This document shows, in pieces, positions 1-6,653 of a DNA stretch of 14,819 bases. A model generated the notes under the pieces. The model made no database searches. It saw only the letters and a program-made list of their open reading frames with translations, and had not been told where the DNA came from. Within the stretch, counting starts at the first letter, position 1; every line of letters starts with the position of its first letter. Location of the stretch: positions 1 to 14,819 of the forward strand of contig JANXSB010000464.1 in the NCBI GenBank assembly GCA_025352865.1. The letters are read 5' to 3'. A program made the translations under genes and the position numbers. The DNA comes from Chthoniobacter sp. (GTDB lineage Bacteria; Verrucomicrobiota; Verrucomicrobiia; Chthoniobacterales; Chthoniobacteraceae).

Positions 1-471
1 CTCTCCGGCCTGCCGAGCGCGGGCTTCGGCGCGCTCATCGCGCTGCTGGTCTTTGGCATGGAGCTGAATGTGTATGGGTTTGTCGGCATCCTCATGCTCA
101 TCGGCATCGTGAAAAAGAACGCGATCATGATGATCGACTTCGCGCTCGAAGCGCAGCGCAAGGATGGCAAGGCCCCCGCCGATGCGATCTACGAGGCGTG
201 CCTCGTGCGCTTCCGCCCGATCATGATGACGACGATGGCCGCGCTCATGGGCACGTTGCCCATCGCGCTCGGCATCGGCGCGGGTGCGGAGTCGCGGCGT
301 CCGCTCGGCATCGCGGTCGTGGGCGGGCTGCTCGTGTCGCAGATCCTCACGCTCTACATCACGCCGGTGATTTATATTTTTCTGGAGCGGCTGCAGGGAC
401 GCAAAAAGGGGACGCAGCGCGGTGAGACGCGGCCCGCGGCGGCGCGGGAGCTGGCCGAGGCGGCGGTGTGA
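1..471 (+). CDS. RND efflux transporter, C-terminal fragment (MdtB/MdtC-like)
   Basis: This is the end of an inner-membrane proton-driven efflux pump of the resistance-nodulation-division family; the gene begins before the window. The frame is open from base 1 to the TGA at 469-471. It reads through LSGLPSAGFGAL, then the very typical GIVKKNAIMMIDFALEAQR segment, the RFRPIMMTT segment, and a final membrane helix ending YITPVIYIFLERL. These are the last transmembrane helices of the second half of AcrB/MdtC-type pumps, and the wording is closest to MdtB/MdtC as I remember them. The Ala/Arg-rich tail after the last helix is cytoplasmic and poorly conserved in the family. Periplasmic adaptor and outer-membrane partners, if encoded in the same operon, would lie to the left. 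The gene converges on the M16 peptidase gene with a 33-base gap and no obvious terminator. The substrate cannot be told from this fragment. Confidence 0.93.
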   Translation, partial: LSGLPSAGFGALIALLVFGMELNVYGFVGILMLIGIVKKNAIMMIDFALEAQRKDGKAPADAIYEACLVRFRPIMMTTMAALMGTLPIALGIGAGAESRRPLGIAVVGGLLVSQILTLYITPVIYIFLERLQGRKKGTQRGETRPAAARELAEAAV

Positions 472-504
472 AACTCCGCTCAGGATAACTCGCTCTTTGA
501 ATTT

Positions 505-3078
505 TCAGACGCCCGCTGAAGGCCGGACGATGGCGGTGATCGAAGGCTGCCCGAAATAGCGGCGCGCGGCAGCGGCGACTTGCCCGGTGGTGAGCGCCTC
601 CAGCTCGCGGCGCTGCGTGAGGTGGTAGCTGTGGCCGAGTCCGTAGAGTTCGTTGAGCGTGGACTGAAAGGCGAAGGCACCGTTGCTTTGGTGGCGGATT
701 TCCATTTGGCCGATGCTTTTTTCCCGCGCGCGGGCGACCTCCGCGGCGGTGAGTCCGTCGCGGGCGAGCCTGACGATTTCCTCGTGCAGCGCGGCTTTCA
801 CGTCGGCGATTTTTTCCGGCGCAGTGCCGAGGTAGAAAGTGAACATGCCGCGCGCGAGTCCGGCCATCTGGCTGCTGCCGACGAAGTAGGCGAGGCCCAT
901 CTCTTCGCGGATGCGGAGGAAAAGGCGGGAGCCGAGATCGCTGCACGCTTCGTCGAGGAGATCGAGCGCGGCGGAGTCGGGGCTGAAGATGTCGATGCCG
1001 GGAAAGCCGACCATGAGGACGGCCTGCTCTTTTTCCTCGATCCGCTCGACCTCGCGCGACGCGGCGAGCGCGGGCGACTCCGGCACGGTGGTGAAAGCGG
1101 GCGCGCCCGGCGGCAATGACGCGAGCGCTTCCTCGACCAGCTCGCGCACTTCATCCGCGCGCACGTCGCCGAAGACGGCGATGACACCATTGCGCGCGAC
1201 GAGATGGCGGTCGCGGAAGGCGAGGAGATCGTCGCGCGTGAGGCGGGCCACGCTCGCGGGCGTGCCCGAGCCGCGCAGGCCGTACGGGTGCGGGCCGAAA
1301 AGATTTTCGCGGAGGAGATGCCGGGCGAGGACGGTCACCTCCTCCTCCCCGGCTTTGATTGCGGCGAGCTGCGCGTCCTTTTCACGGGCGATGGCTTTTT
1401 CCGGCAGCGTGGCGTGGAGGAGCACGTCGGCGAGGAGGCTGAGGCCGGCGCGGAAGTCGGGCCGCATGACGCGCGCGGAGACGCTCAGGCTGTTGTTGCC
1501 GGCGTCGCTGCCGAGGCTGCCGCCGAGGTCTTCGATCTCGTCGGCGAGCTGCTCGGCGGTGCGCGTGGCGGTGCCTTTGAGCAGGACTTTGGAAAGCAGG
1601 CGGGTGATGCCGTTGTCTGCCGCGGTCTCGGCGAGAAGGCCGGATTTGAAGGCGGCGTTCATCGAGACGAGCGGGAGGCGCGGGTCTTCGCGGACGAGCA
1701 GGCGCAGTCCGTTCGACAGCTCGAACTTTTGGATTTTGCCCGCCGTGCGCGCGGCGGCGGGCGCGCTCGTTTTCGCGAGCGAACCCTCGGGGTTGAGCGA
1801 GACGACGGTGAGATTGCGGTCGGTGAGATGCGTGGCGAGGACGCGGCGCAGGTCGTCGGCGGTGACGCGCTGGATGGCTTCGAGGTAGTCGCGGGAGAAG
1901 TCGAGGTTGCGGGTGAGGAGCCAGTTGCCGCCGAGGTCGGAGGCGCGTCCGCGCATGGTGGTGACGGACTGGAGCTGCTGGCTGAGTGAGGCTTTGCGGG
2001 CTTTGGCGAGTTCGCGCCCGGTCACGCCGCCGTCGCGCAGCTCGGCAATGAGGCGGAGGATTTCCGCCTCAACTGCGGGGCGCTTTCCGGGATCGAGAAT
2101 GGCATCGACGCCGAAGAGTCCGCACTGCCCCGGCGCGTAGCACCACGCCTCGGTGGAATGCACGAGCGCGAGTTCTTCGCGGAGTTTTTTGTAGAGCCGC
2201 GAGCTGCGGCCGCCGCCGAGAACCATCGCCGCGACATCGAGCGCTGGGATGTCGGGATGCGCGGCGGAGGGCACATGCCACGCGAGATTCAGGCGCGTGA
2301 GTTCGGTCGGGAACTCGATGTGCGCGTCGCGCCGGCCGAGCTGCTCGGGCTCCGCGGGGATGAAAACGGGTGGCAGCGGCTGGCGCGGATGTTTCGCAAA
2401 AATCTCCGCGAGCTGCGCGCGCACGGCGGCGGCATCCACGTCGCCGACCACGACGAAGAACATGTTGTTCGGGACGTAGCGCGCTTTGTAGTAGGCCATC
2501 ACGTCGTCGCGGCTGAGCGCGTTGAAGACATCGAGGTGGCCGATGATCGGGTGCTGGTACGGATGCTCGCGAAAGGCCGTGGCGAAAAGCGTCTGGCTGC
2601 AGACGCGGTCGGGGTCATCGTTGCCCATCGCGAATTCGCGGCGGATGACCTCCTGCTCTTTCACGTATTCGTCGGGCGGGAGCGTGGAATTCATCACCGC
2701 GTCGGCGAGCAGATCGAGGGCGACGGGGACGCCGCGCGCCGGGATGTCGATCCAGTACACCGTGCGGTCGAAGGACGTGTAGGCATTGATGTAGCCGCCG
2801 ACGTCCTGGATGCGCTGGGCAAACTCGCTCGCGGCCCGGCCCGGCGTGCCTTTGAAAAGCATGTGCTCGAGCATGTGCGACAGGCCCGCGCCAAGCAGCC
2901 GGTCCTCGTGGATGCTCCCCGTTTCCACCCACACCTGCACGCTCGCCACGGGTGCGCTGCGGTCTTCCTGCACGATGATGTCGAGGCCGTTCGGGAGCGT
3001 GGAGGTGCTCGCTGTGACCGCGGGAAAAGTCAGCGTGCCGGACGAATCCGCGAGTGCAATCGAGTGCGGATTCATCAT
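505..3078 (-). CDS. M16 family zinc metallopeptidase, fused two-half (857 aa)
   Basis: This is a zinc peptidase of the pitrilysin/processing-peptidase family (M16). The inverted zinc motif HMLEH is at residues 68-72, and a Glu at 148 (in IRREF), 76 residues further on, is the expected third zinc ligand. The protein has two tandem M16 halves. The second starts near residue 440 (KFELSNGLRLLVRED) and has RLLSK where the zinc motif should be, so it is non-catalytic. It keeps the RIREEMGLAY stretch (about residues 722-731), which in this family helps close the substrate chamber. Many bacteria encode active and inactive M16B subunits as separate genes; here they are fused. I see no signal peptide, so it probably works in the cytoplasm on short unfolded peptides. 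The start is one of two consecutive ATG codons, with no good Shine-Dalgarno. It lies 73 bases downstream of the Minf_1886-family gene on the same strand, possibly one transcript. Confidence 0.93.
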   Translation of the reverse strand: MMNPHSIALADSSGTLTFPAVTASTSTLPNGLDIIVQEDRSAPVASVQVWVETGSIHEDRLLGAGLSHMLEHMLFKGTPGRAASEFAQRIQDVGGYINAYTSFDRTVYWIDIPARGVPVALDLLADAVMNSTLPPDEYVKEQEVIRREFAMGNDDPDRVCSQTLFATAFREHPYQHPIIGHLDVFNALSRDDVMAYYKARYVPNNMFFVVVGDVDAAAVRAQLAEIFAKHPRQPLPPVFIPAEPEQLGRRDAHIEFPTELTRLNLAWHVPSAAHPDIPALDVAAMVLGGGRSSRLYKKLREELALVHSTEAWCYAPGQCGLFGVDAILDPGKRPAVEAEILRLIAELRDGGVTGRELAKARKASLSQQLQSVTTMRGRASDLGGNWLLTRNLDFSRDYLEAIQRVTADDLRRVLATHLTDRNLTVVSLNPEGSLAKTSAPAAARTAGKIQKFELSNGLRLLVREDPRLPLVSMNAAFKSGLLAETAADNGITRLLSKVLLKGTATRTAEQLADEIEDLGGSLGSDAGNNSLSVSARVMRPDFRAGLSLLADVLLHATLPEKAIAREKDAQLAAIKAGEEEVTVLARHLLRENLFGPHPYGLRGSGTPASVARLTRDDLLAFRDRHLVARNGVIAVFGDVRADEVRELVEEALASLPPGAPAFTTVPESPALAASREVERIEEKEQAVLMVGFPGIDIFSPDSAALDLLDEACSDLGSRLFLRIREEMGLAYFVGSSQMAGLARGMFTFYLGTAPEKIADVKAALHEEIVRLARDGLTAAEVARAREKSIGQMEIRHQSNGAFAFQSTLNELYGLGHSYHLTQRRELEALTTGQVAAAARRYFGQPSITAIVRPSAGV

Positions 3079-3151
3079 TGGGGCAGGGGAGATGGTGCGT
3101 GCGATTCACGACTCCGCGCATCCCTCGATCCACCGTGCCCGTGATTCCGCG

Positions 3152-3586
3152 TCAGAGCAGTTCCTCCGCCGGAGTTTCAGCGGGGATGCGGGTGTGGAGG
3201 TGCGGTTTTTCCGGAAGGAACGGCGCGACGAAAGCGTCGTGAAAGGAGTAGCCGCCCTTGAAGTCTTCGAGCGAATCCGTGTCGGTTTTTCCGAAGATGC
3301 CGACGCGGATGAAGTTGAAAACCATTTCGCCAAAATCCTCTCCGCGGCGCACGCCCCAATACTCGAAGACCGTCGGCACCATCGGGCCGAATTGTTTCAG
3401 CGCGTACTGGCGGATGCCGTCGAGAAGCTGCTGGCCGGTGACGTGCTGGTCGGGCTCCCTGGCTTTTTTGCGGCCCTTGATCGTGAAGTCGAGGGCATCG
3501 CGGAGAAAGAGATAAGCCTCGCGGTCGTAGCGGGGATCCTGCCGGACGATGTCTCCGAGCTTTTCACCAAAATCAAGTTTCTGCAT
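3152..3586 (-). CDS. Minf_1886 family protein (Verrucomicrobia/Planctomycetes-restricted)
   Basis: This 144-residue soluble protein has unknown function. It begins MQKLDFGEKLGDIVRQDPRY and contains AYLFLRDALDFT, HVTGQQLLDGIRQYA, QFGPMVPTVFEYWGV and GEMVFNFIRVGIFGKTDTDS. I recognise this pattern as the small Minf_1886 family, which I recall as conserved across Verrucomicrobia and Planctomycetes and uncharacterised. There are no membrane segments, no signal peptide and no obvious catalytic motif; it looks like a compact alpha/beta domain. The ATG at 3584-3586 starts exactly where family similarity begins, although no Shine-Dalgarno is visible. It faces away from the TPR gene across an 87-base gap that should hold both promoters. 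It precedes the M16 peptidase by 73 bases, so the two may be co-transcribed. The family call is from memory of the sequence pattern, not a search. Confidence 0.8.
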   Translation of the reverse strand: MQKLDFGEKLGDIVRQDPRYDREAYLFLRDALDFTIKGRKKAREPDQHVTGQQLLDGIRQYALKQFGPMVPTVFEYWGVRRGEDFGEMVFNFIRVGIFGKTDTDSLEDFKGGYSFHDAFVAPFLPEKPHLHTRIPAETPAEELL

Positions 3587-3673
3587 AGCGGGGTGGTGCG
3601 TCCCGGAGGGCGGTCAAAACGCGAGTGGCACCGAGAGCCGCTGTATCTACAGTGCGCCCAGACCATCGTGAAA

Positions 3674-4642
3674 ATGACTCCATTTCCGAAACTGCGGCGC
3701 GAAGCTAAACACGATGCCCGGCACCGTCAACTGCCGGTGCTCGCGCTGCTGCTGGTCTTCGGTCGCGGCTTCGCGGAAGCGCCCGCCGGGCCGGTGGTGC
3801 AGGAGGAATTGCGCGCGGCGAAACTGGTGGAAACGGCGCTGCTGGTCCGCAAACCGACCGCCGAGGAAACCGGGAAGCTGGACAAAATCTACGCGGAACT
3901 GAGCGCGAAATATCCGCGCGATGCGGCGGTCAGAAACGCGCACGCGGAATTTTTGTGGAGCACCGGCGAGCCGGAACGCGCGGTCGAAACGTGGGAGGCG
4001 GCGCTGGTGATCGAGCCGAAAAACGCGGCGGTGCTGGATCATCTCGCGGGCCATTGGCTGGCCGCGGGAGAGGTGAAAAAATCAGCGGCGTTCTATGCCC
4101 GCGCGGTCGAGAGCGCGCCGGAGAATGCGGCCTATCGGTTTGCGTCAGCCAATGTCACCTACCTTTTCCGCCACGAACTCCTCAGCGCCGCGCAGCCGGA
4201 CGAAGCTGCCATGCTCGATCATGCGCTTGCCGATTTTGCCGCCGCGAGCCGGCTCGCACCGCTGAATCCCGATTACGCCCGCGCCTACGCGGAGACTTTT
4301 TACAGCATGCCAAAGCCCGACTGGAGCATCGCCCTCGCGGCTTGGCAGCATTTTGCGGAAATCAGTCCCCAGAAAGACTTCGCGCAGGCGAATCTGGCCC
4401 GTGTCCACCTGAAACTCGGCCAAAAGGACGCCGCCAGGGTCTGTTTGGATAAAATCCAAGGTGCTGATTTTCAGAAACTTAAATCAAAACTGAGCGAGCG
4501 GCTTGAAACCGGACCAGCTTCCGTCGCCGCCCCGGACCGCCCCTGTCCAACCAGCCCGCTGACCGCTAAAATGCGGCCGATTTTTCCCGAAAACCCGGCA
4601 TTGACGAGCCGGGCGAGCCCCCCTAGCCTTGCAGTCCGCTAA
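3674..4642 (+). CDS. TPR-repeat protein with probable signal peptide
   Basis: This is a 322-residue protein, probably exported, built of tetratricopeptide-type helical repeats. The N-terminus has a long basic stretch (to residue 19), then a hydrophobic run LPVLALLLVFG (20-30) and FAEA near 33-36. This suggests a signal peptide, although the n-region is unusually long. Helical hairpins follow at about 85-118 (AEFLWSTGEPERAVETWEAAL, split as two helices), 119-152, 185-212 and 235-265 (ANLARVHLKLGQKDAA). TPRs bind other proteins and the partner is unknown. The frame is open far upstream, but only antisense to real genes; ATG 3674 (or GTG 3668) is chosen because the signal-like segment and TPR homology start there. 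The last 45 or so residues are low-complexity, and their DNA contains the candidate rpsU promoter, so the C-terminus may be poorly conserved. The specific family is not recognised. Confidence 0.72.
   Translation: MTPFPKLRREAKHDARHRQLPVLALLLVFGRGFAEAPAGPVVQEELRAAKLVETALLVRKPTAEETGKLDKIYAELSAKYPRDAAVRNAHAEFLWSTGEPERAVETWEAALVIEPKNAAVLDHLAGHWLAAGEVKKSAAFYARAVESAPENAAYRFASANVTYLFRHELLSAAQPDEAAMLDHALADFAAASRLAPLNPDYARAYAETFYSMPKPDWSIALAAWQHFAEISPQKDFAQANLARVHLKLGQKDAARVCLDKIQGADFQKLKSKLSERLETGPASVAAPDRPCPTSPLTAKMRPIFPENPALTSRASPPSLAVR
4601..4629 (+). promoter_or_regulatory. Candidate sigma-70-type promoter of rpsU
   Basis: TTGACG at 4601-4606, a 17-base spacer and TAGCCT at 4624-4629 match the TTGAC-N17-TAnnnT pattern. 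The promoter would start transcription near 4636, leaving a leader of about 50 bases before rpsU. It lies inside the 3' end of the TPR gene, whose stop is at 4640-4642. This is assigned by eye and not tested. Confidence 0.5.
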
Positions 4643-4673
4643 GCCAAAAACTTTCAAGTTCAACCAACCAGCC

Positions 4674-4678
4674 AAGGA
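4674..4678 (+). promoter_or_regulatory. Shine-Dalgarno of rpsU
   Basis: AAGGA ends 8 bases before the rpsU ATG, an ideal spacing. It is one of only two convincing Shine-Dalgarno sequences in this window (the other precedes hemC), which fits the high expression needed for a ribosomal protein. Confidence 0.7.
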
Positions 4679-4686
4679 AAACCATT

Positions 4687-4884
4687 ATGCCAGAAGTCAT
4701 CGTTCGCAAAGGAGAGCCGATCGACCGCGCTCTCAAACGCCTCAAGAGCAAACTCGACACCGAAGGAATCATGGATGAAATCCGCCGTCTTCGCGCGTTC
4801 GAGACGCCGACGCAGCGCACCAAGCGCAAGGCCAAGGCCAACGCCAAGCGCGCGAAAGCGAAGTTCCGCTTCAGCCCGGCGTAG
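4687..4884 (+). CDS. rpsU: 30S ribosomal protein S21 (bS21)
   Basis: This is a small basic protein of the 30S subunit (65 residues, within the usual 58-75). It sits near the 3' end of 16S rRNA by the anti-Shine-Dalgarno and aids initiation on structured mRNAs. The sequence shows the standard family pattern: a beta-strand start MPEVIVRKGEPIDRALKRLK, then DEIRRLRAFETPTQR, then a Lys/Arg/Ala-rich tail that folds on rRNA. In many bacteria rpsU begins an operon with dnaG and rpoD. Here it stands alone, with its own candidate promoter at 4601-4629, a clear Shine-Dalgarno and a strong terminator 42 bases after the stop. Confidence 0.97.
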   Translation: MPEVIVRKGEPIDRALKRLKSKLDTEGIMDEIRRLRAFETPTQRTKRKAKANAKRAKAKFRFSPA

Positions 4885-4925
4885 TCTTCCCGCGGACATC
4901 GAGTCCGCGCAGTATTTTCAAAATT

Positions 4926-4958
4926 AGCCAGCCCGCTCCGGGCTGGCTGGTTTTTTTT
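4926..4958 (+). terminator. Intrinsic terminator after rpsU
   Basis: A perfect 9-bp stem, AGCCAGCCC (4926-4934) with GGGCTGGCT (4940-4948), encloses a 5-base loop and is followed by GG and eight T residues (4951-4958). This is a textbook rho-independent terminator for rpsU. On the opposite strand the stem is followed only by a weak T-rich stretch, so it would end transcription of the convergent gene less well. Confidence 0.93.
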
Positions 4959-4975
4959 GCCGTGAAAGCCCGCGC

Positions 4976-6625
4976 CTACTCGCCGCACTCGCAGACGACG
5001 CGGAAACCGACATCGTTCGACGAGTAGTCGGGCAGATTGAAATTGCGCGCGCTCGTCCGCAGATTGCCCGGTCGCGATTTCCAACTGCCGCCGCGATAGA
5101 TTCGTTTCATCCCGCCCGACAGGCCGCGCGGATTCGTGCGCTCCTTGCCTTTGTAGGCTTCAAAATAATCCGCGCACCACTCGAAGATGTTGCCCGCGAG
5201 ATCGTCGATGCCAAACGGGCTCGCGCCCCGCGGATAGCTGCCGACGGGGGAGGTTTCCGCAAAGCCGTCGTCAATCACGGGGTCGCGCCACGCAAAGGCG
5301 GTGCGCTTGTCCGCGAAGTTTGCGTAATGTCCCGCGTCCAGGCGTCCGCCCCACGGGAAGGTCAGATTCTCGGGACCGCGCGCGGCATACTCCCACTCGG
5401 CTTCGGTCGGCAGGCGGTATTTTTTCCCCTCTCTCGTCGAGAGCCAGTGGCAGAATTTCTCGGCCTCGCGGCTGTTCACATAGACCACGGGATGCTGGTC
5501 GTTGGCCCACGGCGCACGCTTGCTGCGATGGCTGGGATCGAACTGCTCATACTGCGCGTTCGTGACCGGATGGCGGGCCATGTAGAAGCAGCTCAGCGAA
5601 ATCGGCGTCGGCGGCTTTTCATGTTCCGCCGCGTCGGGTTCTGCACTGCCCATCACGAATTGCCCCGAGGACACGAGCAGCATTTCCATGGTCAGCGCGT
5701 TGGTGAATTTCGGAAATTTCTCCCGCTCCTGGGCGCGGGCGAGCGGTGACACATTGATCGCAGCGACTTTGCGCGGCGCAGCGGCGGGAGCCGCCGGCAC
5801 GGTCTTCTTCGCGGGCGAAGGCGGCGCAGGGCGGGTCGCGACCGCGACCGGTTTCGTCGCAGCGGGCGGGCTCGGCGGCAGGCCGCTCGCCTCCTCGTGA
5901 TACTCGTCGATCAAATCCTCGGCCTGCCCGCCGGTGAGGCCGAGGCTCTCGCCCATGTTGCACAGCGCATCGCGCTGGTCGTCGGTCATCTCATCTCCAT
6001 CGAGGTTCAGTTTGGAGAGCCGCAGCATGCGCCGGAATTCGTCAAACGGATTCCTTTCTTCCCGCGCACCGGCAGCCGCCGGCGCGACCGGGGCGGGTGC
6101 CGCGCCGATCTGCACCGGAGTCGCTGCCGCCACCCGCGCCGCGCCGAGGCGCGTCAACTCGGCGTCGATCACCTCCTTCATTTCATCGCGCGACAAACCG
6201 AACCCGCGCCCGCGCTCGTAAAGGCGCTGCTCCTCCTCCTCGCGCAGCGTGTTGTCGCCGAGTGCGAAGGCGAGCAGCTTTTTGAATTCACCGAGCGCCT
6301 GCTCGACGATTCGCAGGTGCTGTTGCCTGTCGAAAACGGCGCGTCCCTCGGCATCGAGCAACTGCGTCCGCGCCTCGGCCAGAAAGACCGGCGCTTCGTC
6401 GAGCCCGCCGCGCAGCATCTGCGAGATCGGGTTGCTCGGCTGGTTTTTCAGCGGCAACTTTTTCTGCCACCAGACGAGGAGCTGGCGGCAGTTCGCCTCG
6501 ATCTGCGCGTCATTCGGATTCGACTCGTACGACAGGCAGAGCCGCGCGTAGAGATCGTCGGAATTGTAGTTTTTCCAGCCGTCCCAGCGCAGCGGGTTGT
6601 CGGGTAGTGGATCGGGGAGAGCCAC
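4976..6625 (-). CDS. J-like / FGE-sulfatase-fold fusion protein, partner of the Hsp70 set
   Basis: This is a 549-residue multidomain protein. Residues about 23-103 resemble a J-domain in layout: DDLYARLCLSYESNPNDAQI, a helix ending VWWQKK, then APVFLAEARTQLLDAEGRAVFDRQ, close to the AyevLsdpekRaeYD helix of DnaJ. The HPD motif that activates Hsp70 is replaced by LPLKNQP. Two similar helical repeats follow at 134-160 (RGFGLSRDEMKEVIDAEL) and 217-246 (GESLGLTGGQAEDLIDEY), then a Pro/Ala linker (about 249-288). The FGE-sulfatase (SUMF1-like) domain at about 308-545 has LLVSSGQFVMGS, RLPTEAEWEYAARG and YRGGSWKSRPGNLRTSARN. True formylglycine-generating enzymes have active cysteines just after GGSW; here there are none, so formylglycine activity is unlikely. 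The GTG start at 6625 is forced by an in-frame stop two codons upstream. The gene follows hsp70 by 28 bases, almost certainly in the same operon. The FGE fold is confident; the J-like call is tentative. Confidence 0.85.
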   Translation of the reverse strand: MALPDPLPDNPLRWDGWKNYNSDDLYARLCLSYESNPNDAQIEANCRQLLVWWQKKLPLKNQPSNPISQMLRGGLDEAPVFLAEARTQLLDAEGRAVFDRQQHLRIVEQALGEFKKLLAFALGDNTLREEEEQRLYERGRGFGLSRDEMKEVIDAELTRLGAARVAAATPVQIGAAPAPVAPAAAGAREERNPFDEFRRMLRLSKLNLDGDEMTDDQRDALCNMGESLGLTGGQAEDLIDEYHEEASGLPPSPPAATKPVAVATRPAPPSPAKKTVPAAPAAAPRKVAAINVSPLARAQEREKFPKFTNALTMEMLLVSSGQFVMGSAEPDAAEHEKPPTPISLSCFYMARHPVTNAQYEQFDPSHRSKRAPWANDQHPVVYVNSREAEKFCHWLSTREGKKYRLPTEAEWEYAARGPENLTFPWGGRLDAGHYANFADKRTAFAWRDPVIDDGFAETSPVGSYPRGASPFGIDDLAGNIFEWCADYFEAYKGKERTNPRGLSGGMKRIYRGGSWKSRPGNLRTSARNFNLPDYSSNDVGFRVVCECGE

Positions 6626-6653
6626 GAGCTAAAGGACGGCGCGCTCCATGGCG

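Noticed and set aside
2810..3673. Upstream extension of the TPR gene frame
   Set aside because: It runs antisense to the M16 and Minf_1886 genes. The signal-like segment and repeats begin only after 3674.
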